A stretch of DNA of 64,000 nucleotides from Aquila chrysaetos chrysaetos. Taxonomy: Eukaryota; Chordata; Aves; Accipitriformes; Accipitridae. The DNA is taken from contig NW_024470399.1 of assembly GCF_900496995.4 (NCBI RefSeq), positions 1 through 64,000 on the forward strand, written 5' to 3'. How positions within the stretch are numbered: the stretch's first letter is position 1; each line of letters opens with the position of its first letter. Positions 10,937 through 22,617 of this stretch are shown piece by piece. Both the position numbers and the translations under genes were made by a program. The notes beneath the pieces were generated by a model. The model ran no database searches, was not told where the DNA came from, and saw nothing but the letters and a program-made list of their open reading frames with translations.

Positions 10937-10951
10937 ATTCTATTTTTAACC
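10937..10951 (-). terminator. U2 3' box (copy 4)
   Basis: On the minus strand this reads GGTTAAAAATAGAAT, close to the snRNA 3'-box consensus and at the same distance from the RNA 3' end as in copy 3. Confidence 0.7.
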
Positions 10952-10978
10952 AGTACAAGGTCCCCCCAGGGTGGGGGT

Positions 10979-11164
10979 GTGCACCGTTCCCGGAGGCACT
11001 GCAATACCGGGACGATGCGCGGAGCGGAGGGAGCAAGCTCCAGGTCCAACTCCCGAACCCAAAAATCCGTTTAATATAAAGTCCTCTCATCGAGGACGTA
11101 TCAGATATTAAACTGATAAGAACAGATACTACACTTGATCTTAGCCAAAAGGCCGAGAAGCGAT
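10979..11164 (-). ncRNA. RNU2: U2 spliceosomal snRNA (copy 4)
   Basis: Nearly identical to the copy at 9202-9388 over its whole length, including the GUAGUA branch-site recognition sequence and the AUUUUUG Sm site. I noticed a single obvious difference, in the segment after the Sm site. The 3' box (10937-10951), proximal element (11207-11226) and octamer-bearing distal region (11390-11540) are all in place. The RNA start is 1,776 bases from that of copy 3, so the two are arms of a tandem duplication that has kept the transcript almost unchanged. Very likely functional. Confidence 0.9.
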
Positions 11165-11206
11165 AACTCCACCCCTCCCACCACCCCGGCCCCACCGACC
11201 CCCGCT

Positions 11207-11226
11207 CTCACACAACTCACGGTCAC
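11207..11226 (-). promoter_or_regulatory. Proximal sequence element of U2 copy 4
   Basis: Same 19-20 base block as at 9432-9451, 43-62 bases upstream of the RNA start. Conservation in both good copies, while spacer sequence differs more, supports a role in SNAPc binding. Confidence 0.6.
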
Positions 11227-11389
11227 CTCCTCCGCCCCCCCCACCGACGTCTCCGCTCCCTCCTCTGATTCCTTCCCCGCACCATCCCGCACATTCGGCT
11301 CGGTTCTGAGGACAACCACCCCCGAGACACCCCCGGAAACCTCCTCCGCGGGGCCTCCCGGCCGCCCCTTGGAGCCCCTGGGTGCTCAA

Positions 11390-11540
11390 ATTTGGGTATC
11401 CCCGCCTCCGGCTCCCATGCGCCACGCCCCTTCGCCAGTTCCCCGGACAACCTGATTGGCGTGCTGCGCACGGCAATTTGCATTCGCCCCGCCCCTCCCC
11501 CTTTCCCGCCTAAACTCCCGAAGCGATTTGCATATTCCAC
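11390..11540 (-). promoter_or_regulatory. Distal enhancer region of U2 copy 4
   Basis: Two perfect minus-strand octamers (ATGCAAAT at 11476-11483 and 11526-11533) lie among GC boxes and an ATTGG motif, about 310-370 bases upstream of the RNA start. The weaker octamer at the copy 3 position near -225 has a further mismatch here (about 11389-11397). Confidence 0.6.
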
Positions 11541-11589
11541 GCCACGGCTGCTGCGATCTCCCTGCCCGTGGATTAAGGGGATGGAATTT

Positions 11590-11885
11590 AATCAGTGGAA
11601 AACTCCGGATTCTGGAGCCGGGAGGGAGTAACCCCGGGCACAAGGATAAACCGGCTGGAGAGCCGACCCTGCAGAAAGGGATCTGGGGGTGCTGGGGGGG
11701 GGGCAGCAGGCCCAACGTGAGTCAGCTGAGAGGGCAAACCCCATCCTGGGGGGGTATCAAACCCAGCAGAACCAGCCGGTCCAGAGAGGGGATTGGAAAG
11801 AAAGAGGCTGAGGGGCAACTGCATCATGCTCTGCGTCTTCCTCAGAACAGAACGCAACAGCCCAGCTGGAAGGGACTGACCCCAC
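11590..11885 (+). mobile_element. CR1-like LINE fragment, 3' coding part
   Basis: The phrases GCAGAAAGGGATCTGGGGGT, AACGTGAGTCAGC, CAAACCCCATCCTGGG and CCAGCCGGTCCAGAGAGGGG follow the late reverse-transcriptase part of avian CR1, where related copies read residues around ...KGIWVLVD... and ...ANRILGC.... No open frame is left and a G run interrupts it, so it is an old, 5'-truncated insertion. It lies in the TUT1 3' flank. Confidence 0.6.
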
Positions 11886-12229
11886 TCATCTCTGACTGCC
11901 TCAGGGCTGACCCAAAATGAAACGACAGCAGTTGAACGCCAACAGGCAACACGAAAATGAATCGAGCTTCCAGCCGTCCTTGTGGTTGGAGTCCCCAGAT
12001 TCCCTGACACTTGTAATAGGGAAAATTTAAGAAATAAAAACCTCGCCACGGGTCAAGGACGGAGCGCTGAAGGTGGTTTCTGTTTCTAACTTGCCCCTGC
12101 TTGCTCTTTTCCTGAGCTCTCCTTTCTTTCCCTTTCTCTCCCCCAAAAATCCTCACTGGGCACTCAACACAACCCCAGGAGACCCCACACCGGACACGGC
12201 TGCAAAACAGATCTTTTACTGCAAAAAAC
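11886..12229. other. TUT1 3' flank
   Basis: AT-richer sequence downstream of the TUT1 stop codon (minus strand). It probably contains the TUT1 3' untranslated region. The nearest canonical-like signal on the minus strand is ATTAAA at 11587-11592, inside the CR1-like fragment, so the true cleavage site is uncertain. Confidence 0.4.
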
Positions 12230-15200
12230 TCAGGATGTAGAAAATACCTCCCCATCCCCTCCATCCTGGGCGTCTGGGCACCCCGTGGGCTCCTGGCCCA
12301 GGCGTCGTCGCACTGTGGCAGGCAGAAAACTCCGCAAGAAGTGGAAAAAGTCCCGGAAAAGCGGGCTGGGGGGGACTGGGGAAGGGACGAGGCGCAGCAG
12401 CACACGCATCTCCCGACGCGTGCTGGCCGCCCGGGCACTGGCCTCGAAGCGCAGCAGCGGTTGCAGCGGCTGCTCGGTTCCTTCTTGCTGCACGATGGCC
12501 TCCGACACCTTCTGCTCCAGCTCCAGCGAGTCGCCATCCGGCCCCTCGGGGCTGTCCCCTTGCTGCAATTGTCGGCGTACGCGGCGTCGGCCCGTCCACA
12601 CACGGTGCCAGATGGCGCAGCTCCAGTTTGCTGCCTCATCGGGGACGTTCGTCCGCGGTCTTTTCTTGGCCGGGAGCGTGGTGCCATTTGTCACCTCGGG
12701 CAGGTGACGCTTGGAGCCCACCGACGACGGCTCTGCTACCGATGGCTCCTCTGTGTCTGATTCCGTAGGCAGCTCCTCAGACGGCGCTGAGTCCACCGGG
12801 AGCTCGGATTCCTCGCGGGGAGCTCTCGGCGGCTTCCCCGCAGTGCAGCTGCACTTGAGGACGTCTCTCAGGATGAAGGCGATGGCGTCGCAGACCTCCC
12901 AGAACCATGGGCCGCGACCACCGGGCTCCTGGCAGAGCTGTTGGGAGCTGCTGCCGGCGCCATCCAAGGGAATAGAGATAAGGAAAGCGCCGGCGCTCGC
13001 TGCCCCTGGTTCCACCGCGCCCGGTTGGAAGAGCCGCGTCAGCCCCCAGGCCCGGCCTTTGCTGGATTTGCGGCGGTACTGCAAGCTGCGGCAATACTTG
13101 GCTGCGTCGCGGCAGCAGCGCCCAAAACGCGACGCCGTCTTCTCGTTGACATTGGCCGCCACGTTGTGGTTCAACTCGAATGGGTCCTGCAGGTTGAGGG
13201 GTCCCAGCTTCAACGCATCGCCGGTCTCGGGGGCAGTGGGGGGCGGCAGTGGCAGCGCCTGGCCCTCCCGCAGTGAGATCACCTGTCCCGTGAAGTCGAA
13301 GTCCCCAAAAACGTGGAAGAACTTGGCCAGCAGCGAGCCTGTGGGAGCGAGCGGTGAGGGCAGTGCCGGGATTCCGGGACCCCCTCTGGACCCCCAGCCC
13401 GGCACTCACAGGGACTCTCGGTGTTGGTGCTGGGCTCCAGCGATGCCACGTCCCGTGGGAAGCTGCAGTCCCACCCGGCCACAACGGCGCGGTCCTCGTC
13501 CCCTGAAATGGAGCGGCCCTCAGAGGAGCATCGGCACAGTGGGACCACGTGCGAAAGGGAACAGAAGGACAGACGGAAGGACCGTACCTGCCAAATCACG
13601 CAAACGGGCGACAGTAGGCAGCACGGGGGGGCTGCGCGTCTGCAGGAAAAACAGCACCAGCAGCGTCAGGGCGTAGTTGTTGAGGAGGGGTCCGCCCCCA
13701 GAGGGGTTTCCTAGGGGAGATGGGGTCAGAGCTGCGCCCCACAGGCCCACCGGCAGGCCGGGCAGGACCCGGCCATGAGCACTGGCGCCCACCCTCACCT
13801 GCCAAACCCTGCTGCTTGGCCCAGAGCCGCACCGCGTAGACCAGCGGCCGTACGCGCTCGTCCGCCTCGGCGCAAAGCTGCAGGAACCGTGTGTTGAGCA
13901 GTGCCAGCCTGCAGGGACAGAGGCGTCACGGGAGAAGGACGCGTCACCAGAAACAGGGAGACCCCCCGTCCCACGCCCCCAGACCTGTTGTCGACGGAGA
14001 TGTCGCCCACCAGCCCCGACTGCTTGTGGCAGAACTTGACGACGGGGCGGCGGGCGGTGGGTACAGCCCGGACGCGGCGTACGCCCGGCACGCAGCGCCG
14101 CAGCACTGTTGCCACCAGCTCCAGCACCTCCGGTGCCGGCGTCACTGCCAGGTCGATATCGCTCAGGATGGAATCCTCAGCGCCGGAGCCGGATCCAGCC
14201 CCGGGAGCATCTCGTGTTGATGCCTGAAGGGATTTGGTTAGCTCCAGGTCCAGAAGCAAGTCTAGATCGCAGCCACGGGTGTCGAAACCGTTGACGGAAG
14301 AGCCGAAGGGCACGACGGCGCAGCCTGGGTGGGGAGAGACAAAGGGGTACGTGCCAGGGATGCGGACGCGTTGCACGAGGAACGTGGTGGCTGCGCAGGC
14401 CGGGAAGAGGAGACTCACCGGGGAAGAATTCAGTGAAGACCTCCTGGAAGAGCGTCACCAGGAGGTGCCGTACGCGGCGCTCGTCCTCGCTGAGCTCCAG
14501 CAGCCCCACCAGCTGTGACATCTGGGAGTCCACCTGCGGGGACTGGTATCACTGGCTGTGCCAGGGTGCGTCATCCCCCTCCCCTGCCTTGGGAGACCCC
14601 GGCTCCCCCCGGAAGATCCCCAAGGTCCCCTGCAGTCCCCAGTGTGTTCCCCTACTCCCAGGAGAGCCCCAGGACCCCCTGAAAACCCCTTGGAGAGCCT
14701 CAGGACCCTCCCCAAAGACCCAGGAGCCCCCTCAAACCCCTGGGAGAGCCCTGGGACAGCTCCCCCCGCCACTCACATCTGAGGCCTGGCAAAGCGCCTG
14801 CTCCAGCCGGCCTGGGCCAAGGGGCTCCCGGCGGGGGCCGCGTCCCGGGCGGCCGTAGGCGAAGACCTTCTCTTCACGGGGACGGACACGGAGCCGGTGT
14901 CCGGACAACCCGTGCTGGGGCTCCGCCAACGCCCGCTCCCGGCCCGCAGCATCCCGCAGCTCCACGATGGCGTAGGCGCCCTGAGGTGGAAGGGAAGGGA
15001 CACACGCCGTTAAACCCGGCCCGGTGCTGCCGGCTCGCTTTTCCCCCCCCCCGGTTTACCCCCACCTTCTCCTTGTCCATCACGACAGCCGCCACTTCTC
15101 CGAAAGCCCCGAAATATTCAGCGAGCTCTGTGCCCGAGGTGCCGCGGGCGAAACCACTGACGAAGAGGCTCCGCTGCTCCTGGGCCCGGCGCTCGGCCCG

Positions 15201-15566
15201 CAGGCTCCGCAGCCGCCGGTGCTTCTTCCCCCGCAGATGCTCCACCAGGCTCGGCCCTGCGGGAAGGTTTGGGGGGGGGGCAGCACCGTTAACCGGTGCC
15301 CCAGAGCCACCCTCCCCCCGCCCCCCCCCGCCATCTCCGCTACCGGCGCCCTCGCACTCACGGTTGGCTGCGGAGACCTGGCACAGGCGGCAGCGGAACC
15401 CGCCCCGGGGTAAGGCCTCTACGTCGGGGTCCGTCTCCGGGTTGGGGTCGGGGTCCGGGCCGCAGCCCACCTCCGTGTTCGGGTCGGGAACCGGGCCGGG
15501 GTCCGCGTCCGTGGCTGGGACGGGACCAGGATCAGGGTCTGGGGCCGGGCTGGAGCCCACGTCCAT
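12230..15566 (-). CDS. TUT1: Terminal uridylyltransferase 1 (U6 snRNA-specific; Star-PAP)
   Basis: TUT1 adds uridines to U6 snRNA and polyadenylates selected mRNAs in nuclear speckles. Nine exons join in frame to 829 codons plus stop (human 874): 15362-15566, 15066-15256, 14777-14980, 14419-14533, 13985-14324, 13799-13908, 13588-13710, 13410-13502 and 12230-13338. In order: a C2H2-type finger (FRCRLCQV ... EHLRGKKHR), an RRM (LFVSGF ... [15 protein letters not shown]), then the nucleotidyltransferase core with [20 protein letters not shown], carrying the GS motif and two catalytic aspartates. The third acidic position is probably in [20 protein letters not shown]. The PAP-associated region ([24 protein letters not shown]) and a KA1-like C-terminus follow. 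The proline-rich insert that splits the human palm domain is much shorter here. The N-terminus has an unusual run of acidic/proline dipeptides. Confidence 0.95.
14580..14765. repeat. Minisatellite in TUT1 intron 3
   Basis: Imperfect tandem units of about 40-50 bases with the core GGGAGAGCCCCAGGACCCCC, filling most of the intron between exons 3 and 4. Confidence 0.6.
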
Positions 15567-16146
15567 GGCTGGACCGGGACAGGGACCGGGACCGGGACCG
15601 GGACCCGGTGCCCGCCCTCCCCGCACCGCCACCACCGTCCTCCCGCTCCCGTTTCCCCCCTTGAACTTCCGCCGGAAGTAGTCCGTCCAGCCTGGCTTCC
15701 CCCCAAGCGAACTTCCGCCAGAAGCGGTCAAACCAGCGCCCGGCTCCTCCCGGAAACGCGACCCGAGACAATTGTTCCGCCCGGAGCGCTCCCGGCATCT
15801 CCGTCCCGCCCCCCCCCCCCCCCCCCCCCGCCGGTTTTTGGATCTCAGTGAAGAAAAATCATCGGTTTTATTTCCTGTCGCTACAGAACCGGGACAGCCC
15901 GAGATACAAAACCGGGGGCATTGCTCCACATACAAAAGGGGCCCGCGGGGGTCGGGGCAGGGAGGGGGGGGTCGGGGCGGGGGGGGGGGGTCGGGGTAGC
16001 GGAGGGGGGGGGGGCTCTGGACCAGCACCGGCACTGCCCCCCCTGCCCCCCAAATCCCTTCCCGGGGATTTCTATGGAAATAAAAAAAATACAAAAGGGG
16101 CCCGGCCCGGTGGGGGGGGGTGTGGGGAGGGGAGGGGGGGGGGGTG
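15567..16146. other. TUT1 promoter and MTA2 3' untranslated region
   Basis: Only 580 bases separate the MTA2 stop from the TUT1 start codon, both on the minus strand. The right half is MTA2 3' UTR, with AATAAA on the minus strand at 15867-15872. The left half is a CpG-rich TUT1 promoter with repeated CTTCCGG/ACTTCCG ETS-type motifs (about 15665-15720). A C run near 15810-15828 lies between them. Confidence 0.6.
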
Positions 16147-19100
16147 TCAGTCCTCAAGGACAATGGGCTCTGAGGTGCTGGAGGGGTGGGGGGGGGCAGA
16201 AGGTGCCAGGGCCCCCCCCGGATCTCAGGGGCAGCCCAGGCTTCACCTTGAGGGGCAGGTTGGGGCGACGGGCAGCGCGGCGGAGCTCCAGGTGCGTCAG
16301 GGCCTTCCGCAGCGCCCTGGGGGGGGGGGGAAACACACACTGGGGTCAGCAGCTGAGGGGGTACCCCACAGTCCCCCCCCCTCCCAGTCCCATGGCCCCA
16401 CAGATTTCCCCCCCCCCAACCCCATTATAACCACCACCTTCTACCCCACAGACCCCCCCCTGCCCTGGTTCCATACACCTCCAAAAGCTCTGTACCACCC
16501 CCCATAAACTCCCCCCCAGCTCTGTAGCCCCCCCCCTCAAAGCCCCATACCACCCTTCTCCTGGCTCCTTACCACCCCCCAAAGTCCCGTACCCCCCCTG
16601 ACTCCTAACCCCCCTCCAAAGCCCCGTACGCCCCTCCCCCAAGCCCCATACCCTCCCCCCTGGCTCCATACCCCCCCCCAAAGCTGCATACCTCCCCCCC
16701 AGCTCCATACCTCCTCCCCAAAGCCCCACACCCCCCCCAGAGCCCCATACGCCCCCCCCCCCCTTGGCCCCATACCCCCTCCCCAAAGCCCCATACCCTC
16801 CCCCCGACTCCATAACCCTCCCTCAAAGTCCCATACCTCCCCCCCCCCCCCAGCTCCATACACCCTCCCCAAACCCCTGTACGCCCCCCTCCCCGGCCCC
16901 CTCCTCAAAGCCCCATACCCCCCCCCCAGAGCCACGTACGCCCCCCCCCCCCCCCCCCCAGCTCCGTACCCCCTCCCCAAAGCCCCATACCCTCTCCCCT
17001 GGCTCCATAACCCCCCCTCAAATCCCCATACCCCCCCAAAAGCCCCGTACCCCCCCCCCCCCCCCCAGAGCCCCGTACCCCCCCCCGGACCTGGTGTCCT
17101 TGGTGGCCACGAAGACGACGGGGTTGGGGGCGTCCGCGGGGTTCAGCTTCTGCCGTTTGCTGGCGGGGGGGGGCCCGGTGCGCAGCCCCGCCGCCAGGGG
17201 GCGCCCGTTGGCCGAGAAAGGGAGGCCCGACGCCCCCATCTGAGGAGCCGCGTCAGGACACGCCCCCCCACCAATCACACGCCGCTTTTCCCACCCCGGC
17301 CCCGCCCCATCAGTCACCATCTCCCCCCCCCCCCCCCCGAGCCCGCCCACCCGCCGCCCCAGCGCGGCTCGCTTCCCCTGTCAATCAGCCCAGTCCCCCG
17401 CCCCCCAGGCCCTTTCCCCACCAGTCAGGGCCAGGCCCCTTCCCGCGGACACCACCCCTTGTCAATCACCCCCCAGCTCCACCCTTACCCCCCAGACTCC
17501 ACCCCTACCCCTCCAGGCTCCACCCCACAGCTAGTCCAACCTCTTTCCCCAGGCTCCACCCCCTGTCAATCACCCCCCAGACTCCACCCCTACCCCCCGG
17601 CTCCACCCCATAGCCAGTCCCACCTCTTTCCCCAGTCCCCACCCCCAGCCCCACTCCCACAGGCCCCTCTCCCTGTCAATCCCAGAGAAACCCCGCCCCC
17701 TCGCACCCCCATACCAGGGGGTAGTGGCCCTCGCCGCCCCCTCGTAGCCCCCCAGAGCCCCGTACCCGTACCCGGGGGGGGGCGGTGGCCTTCACCGGCC
17801 CCCTCGTAGCCCCTCTTGCCCACCAGCCCCGCCAGCCCCCGGCTCTGGCTTAGCTGGTTCCGGTTGATGGGGGTCTTGGTGCCCCGCGGCGTCTTCGGCT
17901 TCAGGGGGGCCTGTGCCGCTGGGGTGGGGGGGTGTGGGGTGTTAGGGGCTGCCCCATGGCTTCCCCCAAGACCCCCACCCTTGGCTCCCAGGAAGAACTC
18001 CAAAATCCAATCCCCACAGCCCCTGAGCCCCCCCAACCACCCCCTCACCTAATTCCTTGACGATGGCGGCGAGGGGCAGTCGGGCCAGCGGATGGATCTT
18101 GAGGGGGGCCTTGGCGGCCTTGGGCAAGCGGATGGAACCTATGGAATGGGGGGGGGGGGGGGGGGGGCACGTAAGGGGTGGAGGAGCGGCTGGGGGGGCC
18201 GGGGAGGACAGCCAGCCACAGAATAACCCCCCCCCCCCCATCACCTACACTCAGCCTTGATGGCGTTGGCGTTGATGGGGGCGTAGGGGCGGCGGGCGGC
18301 GCGGCGCGGCTGCAGGACGTCGCGGCAGAGGCGACGCGCCAGGCGGGTGAGGCGGGTGGTCTGCAGCAGGAAAGTCTGGCGGTTTTTGGCCAATAATTTG
18401 GCCCGGCTGGCGCTGGTGGTGTAGGGAGAGAGGCTCTGCGCTTCGGGGCGCGAGAGGTGACCCCGAGAGTGCGGTTCCTGCGAGGAGGAGGAGAAGAGGA
18501 GGGTTATGGGGGGGGGGTGGTCAGCGAGGGTGGGGGTGTCTCTGTACCCCATCCCAGGGCTCACCGAGGCGCTGCGGGCCGCCCCCTCCAGCTGGGTGGG
18601 GGTCTTCAGCCCCCCGTACTTCTTCCAGTAGATCCAACAGGAAGCGCAGAGGCGGCATTGCATGTTGGGGGGACCCCAGGCGTACCACTGGGCAGACTGG
18701 GTGGCTGGTGGGGGGGGGGGGGGTGGGTGGGCGTGGAGACCCCCCCCCAACCCCAGGGCGGGCACAGAGACCCTGTGGCTCCGCTGCCCACCCTGGAGAA
18801 CTGCCCTTGAACACCCCATCGTGCCCCCCCCCCCAGCCCCAGAACTGCGCTTGAAAACCCCTATCCTGCCTCCTCAGCCCCTAGAACTGCCCTGCTGCCC
18901 CTGATCCTGCCCCCCCCTCCTGCCCCACTCCCCCACCTATAACCCCCTGCTCCCAGCCCCATAGCCCCCCACTGCCTCCACCCTGTCGCCCCCCCCCCTC
19001 CACTACTGCACGCATGCCCCCCCTTCCTGCCCACACCCCATGGTGCTCCCCCACACCAGGACAGCCCCCACCCCAACCCCAGAGTCCTCCCCCCTTCCCC

Positions 19101-22100
19101 CCACCCCAGGACCCCCCCTGCCCCACTGACTGTGGCAGCTCTCGCAGGTCAGCCCCTTCTGGAAGCCGGCCCCGTTCATGCCAGGTTTGGAGCCCACCGA
19201 GATGATCTGGTTGGGGTTTGGCTTCGTGCTGTAGAGAAGTGGGGGGTCAGGGGGGGTCCCATCTTCGCCCCACCAGACCTAGGATGGGGCACAGCCCCCC
19301 TTCACCCAGGACCACCCCCTCCCCAACTCACTAAGTGGGGATGTAGACTTGCTTCAGCTTGCTGTCCGCCTCCGCTGCCTTCAGCCTCTTCTGCAAGCAA
19401 AGGGGAGTAAGATGGAGGCAGGGGGCACATTGGGGGGGGGGGCTCACAACAGGCCCCCCCAAGCCGCAGCAGCCCGCCCCGCACCTCACCTGCTGGATGT
19501 AGCGGTCGGTGGTCTTCCACATGTAGTAGAACTGCACGATGCTGGCCAGGGACTTCCAGGGCAGCTGTGGGGAGAGGAGGGGAGCGAGTCCTTGCACCAG
19601 GGGTTGTCCTTCACCCTGTGCCCCCCACTCCCCTCCCGTCCCCCCCGCCAACTCACAAAGTCCTGCCGGATGTCGTTGAAGTCCTTCCCGTACTTCTCCA
19701 GCGCCTCCTCGAAGAGCATGGCCTCAGAAGCCGACCACTCCTCCATCTCGTCGCGACACAGCACCGGCCCCCCCTGTGGCACCAGCGTCGACATGGCCTT
19801 GGCCAAGTCATAGCCGTTACGCTGCAGCGTGTCCATGGCGTGGAACTGGGAGCAGGGAAGCACACAACAGTGAGGGGGGATCAGGAGGAGCCCCCCCCGC
19901 CGCAGAGTCAGGGTCCCCCCGGCCCCCCAAATCTCACCAGTGTTATGTCCCTGGATGCGGCGGCGGCACTCATGTGCAGGCTGGGCTGTCGGATGGAGCT
20001 GCTGCAGTCCAGAGCACGCGCGAACGTCCCGACAGCTCTGGAAGTAAGGGGGGGGACACACACACGGGGGCGGGGGGTGTCAGTGGGGGCCCCCCACAGC
20101 CCCCCGGCCCCCCTAGGTCCCAGCTCACCGTGCCACCACCAGGAACTGGTCGATCTGCCGGTCGGTCAGGGGGTTATCGGGGTCCCACACCTTCATCTCC
20201 ATCTTCTGCTGGTTTCGGTTGTCCGATTCGCCTGGGGGTGTGTGTGGCGGGGGGGGGGCGTTCAGGCTGAATTCTCCCGCCCTGTGCCACAGTGCCACCC
20301 CTCACCACGCACCACAAAGTCCCCCAGTACCTTCGGCCAGCCGGTCTGGGATTTCTGCCTGGTACTTGCAGCCGACTCGGATCTCACCCTGGTCAGCCAG
20401 GAGGGTTTTCTGGACGGGGTCGAACACCAGCGAGTAGAAGAAGCAGTCCTGGGAGGCAGGGGGGGGGGGAAGGTGGGGGGGGGGCTCAGCTGGGCAAAGG
20501 GGGGTGCCCCCAAATCAGCCCCCACCCCCCTTGGTGTGGCATGGGGCTCACCTCTTTCTCCAGGTACTGGCCCAGGATGTCGGTCTCGTTGAGCAGCGTC
20601 ACGCTGCACTTCCCCCTACAGGGTACGGGGCGGGGGTGTCACAGTGAGGCCCACCACCCCCCCGGGAGCCCCCCCACCACTGCCGGCAACGGCACGCACC
20701 GTATGTGGGTGGCCGGCAGCGATTCAAACTGCCGGGAGAGGAAGAGCTCGCGGTGCTTCAACTGGTGACGCTGCTGCTCTGTCATGGTGGGCTGCTTGGA
20801 CTCCTCCTCAAACTCGCCTGGGCGCAGGCGGGGGGGGGGGGGGGGGTGTGTCAGAGGGGCCCCCCCCATGGCACCATCGAGCAGGGAGGCACATTGTTCT
20901 CCCAGCAACCCCCCCCTCTGGATTTTGGCAGCAGCCCAGGCCGAGGAGGGAGCAGGGGGGAGCAGCCCAGCCCTGCTCACACACGCGGGAAGCCTGGTGG
21001 GGGTAGGGCAGCCTCGGGAGCCCCCCCCAGCCCCCCTATCAGGGTCAGAACCTCCCCGCGTTGCTGGCTGGGGGGGGGCAGTGCGGTGAGGCCAGGCTGT
21101 GCTCTGCCCCCCCCCCAACCTCCCCATCCCACCACCCACCCACCAGGGTCCATCTGTGACCCCAAATGAGCAAGACCCCCCCCCCCCCAGAATCCCCCCA
21201 GGGATGGTGGCTTGGGACAGACCAGCTCCCCCCACCCCCAGCTGGGGGGCAGCCTAAGTCGGGGGGGGGGGTCACAGACACACCCCCTCCCCCAGCACCC
21301 TCAGGGAACCGAACGCCCCGAGGCAGGAGCAGCGGCAAGCTGGGATCTGCCCCCCACCACACCCCAGCCGTGGGCTCTGTGTGTGTGGGGGTGGGGTGGG
21401 GATGCAGCGACAGCCCCCCCCCGCACCCCTCCACCACCACACCCCCCCGGGGCGCAGCAGCCCGCACTCACGCGCATTGCTGTCGGCCAAGCTGTTGAGA
21501 CTGCTGGAGATGTCCCGCCGGCGGAAGAGGCAGACCACCTTGGCCTCCACATTGCCGTTGGCGGTCTGGGGGGGGAACAGGAAGGTGAGGAGGGGGCAGA
21601 GGAAGCCCCCTGGGAATAGAGGGGTGGGGGGGGCCCTCCGTCCCCAGGACACTGCACTGCCCTCCCCACCCCGACCGAGGAGGCAGCCCCTCACCTTGTT
21701 GAGCTCCTCGATGCGGCGGACGAGGTAGGGGTTGCTGGAGGAGTTCTCAAAATAGACATAATCTGCAGAAAAAAAGGGGGTGCGGTGAGGAAAGGCTCCC
21801 CCACCGCAGCCCCCCCCCTCTTCCTCTAACAAGTAAGGGGCCCCTTTTCTCCTCTCAAAAATGGGGGGGGGGGGGGGCTTCTCCTCCCAAACACAGGGAA
21901 GCCTTCTTCTTCCTCATGGGCACGGGGGGCTCCTCCTTACCCCATGGGGCTCCCCCCCCCAAAACAGGACCCCCCCCCCACCCTGCCCTTCAGGGAGTCC
22001 CCACTCCTCACAGACACAGCCCCCCCATCCCCTTACGGACACTGGGACCTCCTTTCTCCCTTGCCGAAACGCAGCAACCCCCCCAACTCCGGCTCCCGGC

Positions 22101-22617
22101 CCCCCCTTACAGACCAGGGGTCCTCCACCAACATGGGCCCTCCCCTCCCCCTCACAAACGGCGGGGGGGAGAGACGGGACACCCCCCCCCCCCCCCCCAG
22201 AAGCCGGGGCTCCCTCTCATGGGCTTCCCTTTCCCCCCTCGTGGGTCCTTCTTGTCACAGACACGGCATTGTCCCCCCCCCAATGGCCCCCCTCTTCTTC
22301 CTCACAGACTGGGGGGGGCGAGGGGCGAGTGTCACCCACCTCTGGGCCTCTGGGACCCCCGCTCCCCTCACAGTGCCGCCCCCTCCTCCTCACAGACCCC
22401 CTAACCCCCTCACGGGACCCCCCCCCTCCCCTTCCAGACCTGCCTCCTCCTCACGGCCCCCCCCCCTCAGGGAACCCCCTAATCCCCTCACGGGACCCCC
22501 CCCCCCCCCGCTCGTCCCCTCACAGGAGCGGGCCCCCCCTCTCGACCCCGGCCCCGCTTTCCCCCCCCCCCCCCCCGGCCCCCGCTCACCGCCGACGCGG
22601 TACATGTTGGCCGCCAT
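16147..22617 (-). CDS. MTA2: Metastasis-associated protein MTA2, NuRD subunit
   Basis: MTA2 is the scaffold that recruits and activates HDAC1/2 in NuRD. Eighteen exons, nearly identical to human: 22590-22617, 21695-21762, 21472-21565, 20700-20817, 20552-20615, 20331-20448, 20129-20231, 19938-20037, 19657-19845, 19490-19564, 19332-19390, 19131-19228, 18565-18704, 18249-18477, 18049-18138, 17796-17918, 17091-17239, 16147-16316. Domains in order: BAH (MAANMYRVG...), ELM2 ([17 protein letters not shown]), SANT ([20 protein letters not shown]), a GATA-type zinc finger (CESCH...CRLCASC) and RBBP-binding tails. Exon 17 is one G out of phase with exon 16. In the last exon the conserved ending EPIVLED (stop 16147-16149) is out of frame across G8/C9 runs, while the literal frame stops at 16154; a homopolymer miscall is likely. 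Confidence 0.96.
16360..17085. repeat. Minisatellite filling MTA2 intron 17
   Basis: Imperfect units of about 20-40 bases with the core CCCCAAAGCCCCATACCCCC run through the whole intron, mixed with C runs of up to about 16 bases. It gives long but meaningless open frames in several phases. Confidence 0.75.
17440..17700. repeat. Minisatellite in MTA2 intron 16
   Basis: Tandem units around CAGGCTCCACCCC and TGTCAATCACCCCCCAG. Just to the right (17715-17775) is a partial second copy of the exon 16 3' end (GTAGCCCC context), which looks like an exon-edge duplication without a usable frame. Confidence 0.55.

Noticed and set aside
14580-14765. Regularly spaced repeats that might suggest a CRISPR-like array
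   Set aside because: Units are imperfect, contiguous and without unique spacers, inside an intron of a vertebrate gene; it is a minisatellite.
17715-17800. A second, complete copy of MTA2 exon 16
   Set aside because: Only a few dozen bases at the exon edge are duplicated and no acceptor or open frame accompanies them.
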